Below, in pieces: positions 18,481 to 26,624 of a stretch of DNA of 64,000 nt. The stretch spans positions 372,001 to 436,000 of the forward strand of contig JAXHMB010000003.1 in NCBI GenBank assembly GCA_034521755.1, written 5' to 3'. Numbering within the stretch: the first letter of the stretch is position 1; every line of letters begins with the position of its first letter. The position numbers were made by a program, and so were the translations under genes. The stretch comes from JAXHMB01 sp034521755 (GTDB taxonomy: Bacteria > Bacteroidota > Rhodothermia > Balneolales > Balneolaceae). The notes beneath the pieces are model-generated. The model saw nothing but the letters and a program-made list of their open reading frames with translations, had not been told where the DNA came from and searched no databases.

Positions 18481-20808
18481 TTAGTTTCCGTTTAAAACCT
18501 GTTCCATCGCTTTATGCACCCGGGCATCGTATTCATCCTGAATATGTGCTGAAAGAACTTCAGTGATGTTTAAGCCTGGAATATTTGGCAAGCCAACTAC
18601 AGTAAGAAAACGAATGCGCGGGTCTGTATCATTAAGCAGCTCTTCTGCCCTGCTTCTCCAGTCTTCGGTAACCTTGTCATGCTGAATTAATACTGCTAAA
18701 GCTGAAGCGCGAATGCTATAATCATACACATCAGATAGGTAGTATTCTGCCAAAGTTACTGCCTGATCTGTAACACCCATATTGGCTAACTCCTGAATAG
18801 CATAAACAGCTTTAAATCCGGCAGTATCCTGTTGAACTATCGTATTTACAAAACTTTTAAAAGTAGTTGTATCAGCTATACTACTATAAACATTGGCAGC
18901 ATTTTTAAAGTCTTTTAAAGAAGATGCTCCCGTTGCAAAAGATCGAATAGAGGATACAGCGGTTTCATTTTCCGGATAGTTCTGCAATGCCATCAGAGCT
19001 GCTAAACGAACCTGATCATGGGGACTGTTTATCTCATCCAGAAAAACTTGCTCTGTACCGCTGGCCCCATCTGTAACTTGAGCAAAAGAACGCAAGAGTG
19101 CAGCTTGCACCGCTGGTTCCAGTTCTTGATTTAGGATATCACGGATAGCCAACTGTAGGTCGGGATTATCTGAGTGGGAACCCAGCTTTCCCGCTGCTTC
19201 TGCTCTTTGTGAAACAGTTGCTCCATTTCGCACTTCATAAATTAAATACGATGCCGGTTTGTATTGATCCAAATCAATATTCGGCTTAACAGAAGAATCA
19301 ATATAAGCTGTCTCTGCAAGTGTTGGCACATTAACAAGTACCGAATCCTTCTGCCCGGTGAATGTGACTTCAGAAGTGTCCCTTGAATTTGCCGAAACGA
19401 TAACAAAAGGTAACGTAATCAGTTCTTTAACTATACCTTGCTTCGCAGTGAAGGTCAGCTTCAATTTTCCTTCCTGCTCGTCCAGCGTATAATCAACTCG
19501 ATAACTAATCGAATCTGATTGGGTTGAGGAGCTATTTCTTTTCTGAAAAGAGGGCAGTTTGAAATACGGCTGACCATTTTGTTCATACCAATAGGTAGCA
19601 TAGTCTGTTGATGAGTAAACCCCGCCCTCCCATCTGGCAATTTTCCGGATACTGTTTAAAACTGTTATTCTCCAATTCAGATCAATGTTTTTTTCAAAAT
19701 TTCGTTGCCATAAGTTCCAGGCATCTGCCCCATAATGATCATAGGTTGTCTTAAAAGAGGTTTTGGGTGAATCGGTGATTCCCAGAGGCATTCTCTTATC
19801 CGTTAACTGAAAATGCAGTCCGGAGTTTATTAATGGATAGAAATCGGCATCTGACCACTGCTCCGGTCGTTGATGCACTCCAAACCATTGCGCATAGATA
19901 CCGCGATGCAGTTGTGCTTCCAAACTGCCTTGGTTCTTATATAAAAATAATATCCCGGCTCCCCATGAAATCGGCTCCCAGCTATGGTCTTTAAGTACTG
20001 CTATATTTAGTTGTTCAAAAGGAAACTCCATCCCTAAATACCGTTCCGTCTCCTTTAAAATTTGATAGCTTCGCTCAAGCAGTTCTTGTTGCTCTTCATC
20101 AGCCAGCAGGTTCTCTTCAATATTTAGGGTAATGTTTTTTATCCCAAAAGAAGTTTCTCTGCTTTTGAATTTGCCAGCTGCAAAAGACAGTGCCGTAGCC
20201 GGGACTTCATTTCCAGTCTTAAAAGTATAAGTAACCGAATTAACGTCATTAATTTCTTCACCGGTTTTACTTCCGGTGGCAACCAGACGATACCCGGATG
20301 GCACCGTAATATTCATAGTGCTGACAAATGTAACTCTTGGATGATCAATAGTGGGCAGCCAATGGCGTGTACTTTTGGGAACTAACGATGTCCAAAGCGT
20401 ACCGCTTTCGTTCTTAAGTATGCCAAACTTTGGTGATGAGCTATAATCAATCACCACATCGAAAGATTCTCCTGCCGCAGATGAATCTGCCAACGGTATA
20501 AACAGGGAGTCGTTGTGCAGTCTGAATTCCACTGATTCTTCATTAACCGACACATTCTTTATTTCCATATGTGCGGCATGCATTATCAATGAATCCAATC
20601 CTGCTATTTTGGACTTTAGTTCATAGTTAGCAGAACCAACCAAACTATAATCTTCCGGATTTACATCCAGGTCTAAGTTTAAGCTGATAATATCAATGCT
20701 CAGCGTTGGATATTTTTGATAGTCGAACTGCTGGGCTTTAAGAGTTGAAATACCGACTGCAAAAACTAAGACAATTGTTAAAACTGATTTTAAAAACCTG
20801 CCAAGCAT
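18481..20808 (-). CDS. M1 aminopeptidase-like protein without the zinc site, with HEAT-like repeats
   Basis: A secreted protein of about 775 residues. ATG at 20808 (MLGRFLKSVLTIVLVFAVG) gives a clean signal peptide ending near LKAQQ and is preferred over the ATG at 20862. The N-terminal beta domain with WLPTIDHPRVTF is M1-like. Where M1 enzymes have HEXXH followed by QWFG, this protein reads QLHRGIYAQWFG (19879-19914), so zinc ligands and catalytic Glu are missing; the GAMEN segment is also absent. The last 200 or so residues form helical HEAT-like repeats. It is probably a non-catalytic periplasmic scaffold or binding protein (inference). Confidence 0.85.
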   Translation of the reverse strand: MLGRFLKSVLTIVLVFAVGISTLKAQQFDYQKYPTLSIDIISLNLDLDVNPEDYSLVGSANYELKSKIAGLDSLIMHAAHMEIKNVSVNEESVEFRLHNDSLFIPLADSSAAGESFDVVIDYSSSPKFGILKNESGTLWTSLVPKSTRHWLPTIDHPRVTFVSTMNITVPSGYRLVATGSKTGEEINDVNSVTYTFKTGNEVPATALSFAAGKFKSRETSFGIKNITLNIEENLLADEEQQELLERSYQILKETERYLGMEFPFEQLNIAVLKDHSWEPISWGAGILFLYKNQGSLEAQLHRGIYAQWFGVHQRPEQWSDADFYPLINSGLHFQLTDKRMPLGITDSPKTSFKTTYDHYGADAWNLWQRNFEKNIDLNWRITVLNSIRKIARWEGGVYSSTDYATYWYEQNGQPYFKLPSFQKRNSSSTQSDSISYRVDYTLDEQEGKLKLTFTAKQGIVKELITLPFVIVSANSRDTSEVTFTGQKDSVLVNVPTLAETAYIDSSVKPNIDLDQYKPASYLIYEVRNGATVSQRAEAAGKLGSHSDNPDLQLAIRDILNQELEPAVQAALLRSFAQVTDGASGTEQVFLDEINSPHDQVRLAALMALQNYPENETAVSSIRSFATGASSLKDFKNAANVYSSIADTTTFKSFVNTIVQQDTAGFKAVYAIQELANMGVTDQAVTLAEYYLSDVYDYSIRASALAVLIQHDKVTEDWRSRAEELLNDTDPRIRFLTVVGLPNIPGLNITEVLSAHIQDEYDARVHKAMEQVLNGN

Positions 20809-20913
20809 AAATTGATTTATTTGGTTGTCCTTCCTTTTCAATACTTTAAAATAAGAATCCATGATCTACCCGGAAACTTTTTTGTAGCTAAACCTCAGCC
20901 ATCTTCAAATGTT

Positions 20914-21684
20914 TCATGAAGAGAAAACTCCCAGGACATCAGAAAGCAATTCTTTGCTGCATGAAATACCATTGCCGGTATGAATAGTTTCTTTTCCGTG
21001 TACATCACAGAAAATACCGCCGGCTTCCTGCATTATGTTAAGTAACGGAGCTGCATCCCAGATATTCAAAACGGGATCGAACATGATATCTGCCCGTCCG
21101 GTAGCTACCAGCATGTGTCCATATGCATCGCCCCAGGTTCGGTTAATTCTTGTTTTGTCCAATAACGCCTGGAATTCATTGCCGAACCCAAACTCTGAAG
21201 AAGTAGTTGCATCCGTAGAAAGAAATGTGGCCTCATCCAACGAATCACATGGCCGGACAGAACAAGGCTTCCCATTCAATCGTGTGCCTTTGCCTTTAGC
21301 AGCATCACAAAGCTCACCAAGTGCCGGGGCATAGATAACCCCTGTCACAGGCTTTTCATCAACTAAAACCCCAACTAATGTAGTATAAAGTGGTACACCG
21401 TGAATAAATGACTTGGTACCATCAATGGGATCCAAAATCCACTGCACAGAACTTTCTTCATTGGTTTTTCCATGTTCTTCACCAAGAATTCCATGATTGG
21501 GGAATAGTCTTTCAATTTCTTTGCGCATGACTTCTTCGGCCTGTTGATCGGCTATAGTAACCGGAGAATCATCATCCTTTCGCTGTACTTCAACATTTTT
21601 GTTAAAATAATTGAGAGTATGGTCCCCACCCATTTTGGCAATCTTAATTGCAGCATCATGAACTTTAGCTAAATCAAATTCCAT
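20914..21684 (-). CDS. hisN: Inositol monophosphatase family protein, probably histidinol-phosphatase
   Basis: A 256-residue lithium-sensitive phosphatase of the IMPase fold. Metal-binding motifs are GEEHG, WILDPIDGTKSFIHG and WDAAPLLNIMQEAGG. The form WILDPIDGTKSFIHGVPLYT is characteristic of HisN-type histidinol-phosphatases, which make histidinol, although no other his gene is nearby. Inositol or other sugar phosphates are the alternative substrates. It is monocistronic, between the M1-like gene and the divergent aminotransferase. Confidence 0.85.
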   Translation of the reverse strand: MEFDLAKVHDAAIKIAKMGGDHTLNYFNKNVEVQRKDDDSPVTIADQQAEEVMRKEIERLFPNHGILGEEHGKTNEESSVQWILDPIDGTKSFIHGVPLYTTLVGVLVDEKPVTGVIYAPALGELCDAAKGKGTRLNGKPCSVRPCDSLDEATFLSTDATTSSEFGFGNEFQALLDKTRINRTWGDAYGHMLVATGRADIMFDPVLNIWDAAPLLNIMQEAGGIFCDVHGKETIHTGNGISCSKELLSDVLGVFSS

Positions 21685-21751
21685 ATGGTAAAGTTATGCT
21701 TTGTGGTTATTTTTGAGCCGAAATATAGAATTAAAATCATAGAAAACAGAA

Positions 21752-22927
21752 GTGGACCCGCAAGAAATTACCAACCGCTATCATCTTGATGTTTACAATC
21801 GATTTCCAATTACCCTGGTAAAAGGAAAAGGAACCCGTGTGTGGGATGATGATGGAAATGAATACCTGGATGCACTGGCCGGTATAGCTGTTAACAGTAT
21901 CGGACATTGCCATCCTAATGTAGTAAAAGCTATTCAGGAACAAGCTGAAAAGCTTATGCATATTTCTAATTTCTATTATAGCGAACCGCAAGCCCGGCTT
22001 GTTGAACTTCTTGCTAAAGTATCTGGGTTGGATCGTGTATTCTTGTGCAATAGCGGAGCTGAATCTATTGAAGCTGCCTTAAAACTGGCACGAAAATATG
22101 GCAAGGTTAATAAAAAACAGGGTCCCGTTATCACCATGGATAATGCCTTTCATGGCCGTACAATGGCAACTATTTCGATGGGAATGGAAAAGTATTCCAA
22201 GGGTTATGACCCCCTTCTTTCCGGTTTTATGGAAATCCCAATGAATGATATTCAAGCGCTGGAAAAAGCATTTGAACAAAATCCATTGGCTTTAATTCTT
22301 GAGCCCATTCAGGGATCAGGTGGCTTGCATATTGTCAGCCCGGAGTTTGCAGACAAAGTACAAGAGCTCTGCAGACAGCATAATACGCTTCTCATCATTG
22401 ATGAGGTACAGACCGGGATGGGCCGTACGGGCAAGATGTTTGGCTTTGAACATTTTGAACTTGAGCCGGATATCATAAGCTGTGCCAAAGCTATGGGAGG
22501 AGGATTTCCGGTTGGCGCAATGATGGCCAAAGAATCTGTAGCTTCAGCAATGAAACATGGTGACCACGGTACCACTTATGGAGGTAATCCCCTGGCCTGT
22601 GCTGCAGCTTTTGCTGCTTTACAAACAATAAGAGAAGATAACCTTCCAGATGAAGCTTCAAAAAAAGGCAGTTACCTGATTAACCAAATTAGGGAAAAGA
22701 CCAAGGGCCTGGACTGTATTCATGATATTCGCGGTAAAGGCCTGATGATAGGAGTTGAGTTATCATTTCCGGGCCGCCCTGTTGTTGAAGAAATGCTGCA
22801 GCGTGGCGTGCTTTCAAACTGCACTCACGGTAATGTGATGCGCCTGGTTCCACCGCTGATAATTTCCAGTCAGGAAATAGATCTGCTGGCAAATACTTTA
22901 TCAGATTCAATTAAAGCTGTTCAATAA
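21752..22927 (+). CDS. argD: Acetylornithine/class III aminotransferase
   Basis: A PLP-dependent aminotransferase of 391 residues. The N-terminus GKGTRVWDDDGNEYLDALAG, the block LCNSGAESIEAALKLARKYG and the PLP-lysine region SCAKAMGGGFPVGAM fit ArgD (N-acetylornithine to the semialdehyde in arginine synthesis). Other class III enzymes such as succinylornithine or GABA transaminases cannot be excluded since no arg neighbours are seen. The start is GTG at 21752; no better ATG lies upstream in frame. Confidence 0.85.
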   Translation: MDPQEITNRYHLDVYNRFPITLVKGKGTRVWDDDGNEYLDALAGIAVNSIGHCHPNVVKAIQEQAEKLMHISNFYYSEPQARLVELLAKVSGLDRVFLCNSGAESIEAALKLARKYGKVNKKQGPVITMDNAFHGRTMATISMGMEKYSKGYDPLLSGFMEIPMNDIQALEKAFEQNPLALILEPIQGSGGLHIVSPEFADKVQELCRQHNTLLIIDEVQTGMGRTGKMFGFEHFELEPDIISCAKAMGGGFPVGAMMAKESVASAMKHGDHGTTYGGNPLACAAAFAALQTIREDNLPDEASKKGSYLINQIREKTKGLDCIHDIRGKGLMIGVELSFPGRPVVEEMLQRGVLSNCTHGNVMRLVPPLIISSQEIDLLANTLSDSIKAVQ

Positions 22928-22985
22928 AAATATTATCGAAGCGTTATAGACTCTGCTTTTGGCATAATGAAGGCATTAACATAAA

Positions 22986-23447
22986 TTGGAAAATTTGAAA
23001 CTTTTAAAAAAACTATTATTTCTGAGCCTTACAGCAGCCGTGCTAAGTAGCATTTCTATTGCTTCATTTGCCCAGGAAGCTGACTCAACCAAACGCAGCT
23101 TCTTTATAAATCCAAAGCCGGAAGGTTTTAAAACAAAGCCACATTCTGAACGCCAGACCGGATCGGTTTACCTGCCTCAAAGCGGAGTGTTTGAAGTGCC
23201 CGAAGAAAACCCCTATTACCAAATCCCGTTCAAAGGACAGTATTACCTGGATATTGCTGTTGAAGCTTATCGTGAAGAACTCAAAAAAAACCAGTCTGCA
23301 GGCTGGTTAAACAAGTTTTTTCAAGCTATTGCCCCGTTTATAAATAACAAATTCCAGTTTGGGCATTATGCGATATACGACATGCCCGTTGTTGAGAGAG
23401 ATAATGCGCTTTTCCAGTCACATACCAATGATGAGTCCCGCCAGTAA
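22986..23447 (+). CDS. Secreted hypothetical protein
   Basis: A 153-residue protein starting at TTG 22986 with a signal peptide (KKLLFLSLTAAVLSSISIASFA followed by QEAD). The mature part is rich in Pro, Tyr and Gln and shows no motif I recognise. It lies 58 nt after the aminotransferase on the same strand and converges with the threonine aldolase gene. It is likely real because the signal peptide is well formed and the frame is uninterrupted; the function is unknown. Confidence 0.65.
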   Translation: MENLKLLKKLLFLSLTAAVLSSISIASFAQEADSTKRSFFINPKPEGFKTKPHSERQTGSVYLPQSGVFEVPEENPYYQIPFKGQYYLDIAVEAYREELKKNQSAGWLNKFFQAIAPFINNKFQFGHYAIYDMPVVERDNALFQSHTNDESRQ

Positions 23448-23468
23448 TTTGCTTATTCTGATGATAAG

Positions 23469-23492
23469 CCTTCATTACAATTTTTATGAAGG
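23469..23492. terminator. Weak bidirectional hairpin between converging genes
   Basis: CCTTCAT at 23469-23475 pairs with ATGAAGG at 23486-23492, with a T-rich 10-nt loop. It lies exactly between the converging genes ending at 23447 and 23511. There is no long U-run after the stem, so it is a weak terminator candidate. Confidence 0.4.
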
Positions 23493-23510
23493 AAGATGAA
23501 GATAGATTGA

Positions 23511-24530
23511 TTACCCAAAGATATGCTTAATTGCCTTTTGAGCTATTTTAAGATCTGCGTCTGTAACTTGAAAATGCATTGTTGCTCTGATATTACCTGA
23601 CCCGAATGGTACCATACGCACGCCTTGATCTTCAAGCTGCGTTAGAGCACTATCCACTTCACCATTGTCTACCTTAAAAATAATGATATTGGATTCTACC
23701 GATTCCAAATCAATGGTTAGTCCTTCGCACTCATTAATAGCATGTGCTAGCTCTTTTGCTCTTCGGTGATCTTCTTTTAGCAAGGAAAAATGATTTTCTA
23801 CAGCATAATCAGCGGCGGCAGCCAAAATCCCAACCTGGCGCATCCCTCCGCCCAGCATCTTTCGAAAACGCCGGGCCTTGGTAATATTTTTATTTGATGA
23901 CAACAGCATTGATCCTACAGGAGCACCCAGCCCTTTACTAAAACTGACGGTTATAGTATCGGCTACAGTACCAAAAAAATCAGGATCTATTCCGGTAGCA
24001 ACAATAGCATTCCAAATACGAGCACCATCAAGATGCAGTCCCAAATCAAGCTCATCTGCTTTTTGTTTTATTCGGGCTAACTCTTCTTTAGAATAACAAG
24101 TCCCTCCTCCCTTGTTGGTGGTGTTCTCTACCACAACGACACTGGGCAATGGCTCCCAGTCATTACCCCCTCTCATGGCTGACTGTATGAGATCGGGATT
24201 CAGTTTGCCCTTGGTTCCCTCAACCGGATGAATCTGCACTCCTGAAATCAGGGAAGCTGCTGAAGTTTCATAATTGAATATATGTCCTTTATGGTCAATG
24301 ATGACTTCCTCACCCGGGTTGGTCAATACTTTTAATGCCAGCTGATTGCTCATCACCCCACTGGGCACAAACAGCCCGGCTTCCATACCAAACATAGCAG
24401 CTATCTTCTCTTGAAAAGCATTCACTGTCGGATCTTCACCAAACACATCATCCCCCACATTCGCATCAGTCATTGCTTTAAGCATTCCGGTCGTTGGGCT
24501 GGTAACGGTATCGCTCCTGAGGTCAATCAT
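23511..24530 (-). CDS. ltaE: Low-specificity L-threonine aldolase
   Basis: Cleaves threonine or allo-threonine to glycine and acetaldehyde with PLP. The 339 residues begin MIDLRSDTVTSPTTGM, the family's typical N-terminus, and the PLP lysine lies in TVSFSKGLGAPVGS. The substrate loop HLDGARIWNA is present. The gene follows the threonine dehydratase after 2 nt on the same strand, forming a two-gene threonine-degradation unit. Confidence 0.93.
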   Translation of the reverse strand: MIDLRSDTVTSPTTGMLKAMTDANVGDDVFGEDPTVNAFQEKIAAMFGMEAGLFVPSGVMSNQLALKVLTNPGEEVIIDHKGHIFNYETSAASLISGVQIHPVEGTKGKLNPDLIQSAMRGGNDWEPLPSVVVVENTTNKGGGTCYSKEELARIKQKADELDLGLHLDGARIWNAIVATGIDPDFFGTVADTITVSFSKGLGAPVGSMLLSSNKNITKARRFRKMLGGGMRQVGILAAAADYAVENHFSLLKEDHRRAKELAHAINECEGLTIDLESVESNIIIFKVDNGEVDSALTQLEDQGVRMVPFGSGNIRATMHFQVTDADLKIAQKAIKHIFG

Positions 24531-24532
24531 GG

Positions 24533-25516
24533 CTACGTGTTTTCGGTAATGTTCTTATAATAGGTATTAACATCAATGTTGGTGCCGCAAACAATAATCC
24601 CTACTTGTTTACCTTTTAGCTCAGGAAGGTGATATCTCAATGCAGCCGTTGCCGATGCTCCCGCCGGTTCAACAGCTAGTTTCATATCATTAAATAAGAG
24701 CTTCATGGTTTCTGCCATTTCTCTATCTGATACGCGTACAAGCTTATCCACAAATTTTTGACAAAGTCCAAAGCTGTAAGGAGCAGCATGCGGAGCACCC
24801 AGACTATCAGCAATAGTATCAACCTTTTCAATTTCTTCAGGTTTGCCGGATTCAAAACTTCGGCTCATGCTGTCCGCTCCTTCAGGCTCAACTCCAATCA
24901 TTTGAACATCCGGATTCAATTGTTTCATACAGGCTGCGATACCTGCCATAAGTCCACCGCCACCAATTGGAACAATGACAGCATCAAGATTTTCTACCTG
25001 CTCAAAAAGTTCAAGGCCAACGGTTGCCGTACCCAGTGCTGTCTGTGGACCTTCAAACGGGTGAATAAAACTTCTTCCTTCTTCTTTTTCAATTTCTTTT
25101 ACTTTTTCAAAAGCTTCATGCACATTTTCTACCAAAACTACTTCAGCTCCCATTGATTTACAACGATCTACTTTTGCAGCATTCGCTGACTTAGGCATAA
25201 CCACTTTTGCTGTTGTATTAAGCGTTTTTGCGCCATAGGCTACCGAGATAGCATGATTGCCGGCACTTACCGCTGTCACCCCACGTGAAAGCTCCTCATC
25301 CGATAAATCAAACATGTTGATAAGAGTGCCTCGTGCCTTAAAGCTGCCCCCATACTGAAATAACTCCAGCTTTAGAAAAAGCTCGGTGCCTTGCCCAAAA
25401 ACATCAGTAACCACGTCACTTTTCCATTGCCAAACGGGTGTATAACGAACTTTATCACCCAGCTTTTCCCGGGCATTGCGAATCTCGTCAAGTGTAGGAA
25501 TAGATATATCAGACAT
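24533..25516 (-). CDS. ilvA: Threonine/serine dehydratase (PLP, fold type II)
   Basis: Deaminates threonine to 2-oxobutyrate (or serine to pyruvate). The PLP lysine is in YGGSFKARG and the phosphate-binding loop is PIGGGGLMAGIA. The frame is open from 25594, but that extension runs through a terminator hairpin, so ATG at 25516 (MSDISIPTLDEIRNAREKLG) is chosen, giving 327 residues. This short form lacks the C-terminal ACT regulatory domain, so it resembles catabolic TdcB or serine racemase-like enzymes more than biosynthetic IlvA. It is co-transcribed with ltaE. Confidence 0.9.
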   Translation of the reverse strand: MSDISIPTLDEIRNAREKLGDKVRYTPVWQWKSDVVTDVFGQGTELFLKLELFQYGGSFKARGTLINMFDLSDEELSRGVTAVSAGNHAISVAYGAKTLNTTAKVVMPKSANAAKVDRCKSMGAEVVLVENVHEAFEKVKEIEKEEGRSFIHPFEGPQTALGTATVGLELFEQVENLDAVIVPIGGGGLMAGIAACMKQLNPDVQMIGVEPEGADSMSRSFESGKPEEIEKVDTIADSLGAPHAAPYSFGLCQKFVDKLVRVSDREMAETMKLLFNDMKLAVEPAGASATAALRYHLPELKGKQVGIIVCGTNIDVNTYYKNITENT

Positions 25517-25551
25517 CTTTAACAGTAATTGCTTTAAGTGACTACTTTCTT

Positions 25552-25591
25552 TGATAATAAAAAAGGCAGTCTCCATTTGGAAACTGCCTTT
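25552..25591 (-). terminator. Rho-independent terminator after the hydroxyacyl-CoA dehydrogenase gene
   Basis: AAAGGCAGT (25562-25570) pairs with ACTGCCTTT (25583-25591); on the minus strand the stem is followed by a T-run (25552-25561). It ends the transcript of the gene stopping at 25626, and its position excludes the longer start of the next gene. Confidence 0.85.
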
Positions 25592-25625
25592 CACAATTTA
25601 ACAAGCTTTTATTGTGTAAACCGGA

Positions 25626-26480
25626 TTAGTCATGCTTATAGAATCCTTCGCCTGTTTTATCACCCAGCTTTCCGGCATCTACCATTTTAACCAGCAGTGG
25701 ACATGGACGATATTTGGGATCTTTAAACCCTTCATACAATACATTCAGGATATCCAGACAGACATCCAGTCCAATAAAATCGGCCAGTCGTAATGGGCCC
25801 ATTGGATGCGCCATACCCAGCTTCATAACAGAATCTACATTTTCCGGAGTCGCTACGCCTTCATGTACACAGTAGATAGCCTCATTAATCATGGGCATGA
25901 GCACACGGTTGGAAACAAAGCCGGGATAGTCTTCAACGGGAACAGGCGTTTTATTCAACAAGCGTGAAGTTTTTTCAATCACTTCATAAGTTTCATCATC
26001 CGTTTCAAGGCCTTTTACAATCTCCACCAGCTTCATTACGGGCACAGGATTAAAAAAGTGCATGCCGATAAATTTCTGTGGACGAGAAGTGGTAGCTGCC
26101 AGCTTGGTAATAGAAATCGAAGAGGTATTAGAAGCTAAAATAGCTTTTTCAGGAGCCGCCTCATCAATAGTTGCAAAGACTTTTTTCTTAAGCTTAAAGT
26201 TTTCAGGAATAGCCTCTACTACTAAATCTACATCAGTAACCCCTTCTGCTGCATCAGTAAAGGTGGCAATACTTTCCAAAGCCTGAACTTTTTGCGCTGC
26301 TTCGATTTTCTCTTTTTGAACCATTCTTTCAAGGTTTTTGTCGATAGTGCTCAGCGCTTTCTCAGCAAGCTCTTGTTTGGTTTCTACAAGATTTACCGGA
26401 ATGCCATGCATGGCAAATACATGGGCGATTCCATTTCCCATAGTGCCACCGCCAATAACTGCTACTTTTTTAATATCCAT
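25626..26480 (-). CDS. 3-hydroxybutyryl-CoA dehydrogenase
   Basis: NAD(P)-dependent oxidation or reduction of short-chain 3-hydroxyacyl-CoA. The 284 residues show the Rossmann loop VIGGGTMGNGIAHVFAMHG (residues 8-26), the catalytic HFFNPVPVMKLVE block and the C-terminal domain GMAHPMGPLRLADFIGLD. It lacks a crotonase domain, so it is the stand-alone Hbd/PaaH type rather than FadB. It is monocistronic, with its own terminator, and divergent from the penicillin acylase gene. Confidence 0.92.
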   Translation of the reverse strand: MDIKKVAVIGGGTMGNGIAHVFAMHGIPVNLVETKQELAEKALSTIDKNLERMVQKEKIEAAQKVQALESIATFTDAAEGVTDVDLVVEAIPENFKLKKKVFATIDEAAPEKAILASNTSSISITKLAATTSRPQKFIGMHFFNPVPVMKLVEIVKGLETDDETYEVIEKTSRLLNKTPVPVEDYPGFVSNRVLMPMINEAIYCVHEGVATPENVDSVMKLGMAHPMGPLRLADFIGLDVCLDILNVLYEGFKDPKYRPCPLLVKMVDAGKLGDKTGEGFYKHD

Positions 26481-26624
26481 AAATAAATTTGAGTTTTGCT
26501 TTCTTAAATTTGTATTGAGTGAGAGTATCGATTTTAATTGGTTTTTTCAATCTGTAAAGACTATATAAATACGTTTCAAGTTTTGTACATTCCACCAACT
26601 TTTTATTTAAACATTTAGCTGCAC

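Noticed and set aside
25517..25594. Longer N-terminus for the threonine dehydratase
   Set aside because: The extension passes through a rho-independent terminator with a T-run that belongs to the preceding gene.
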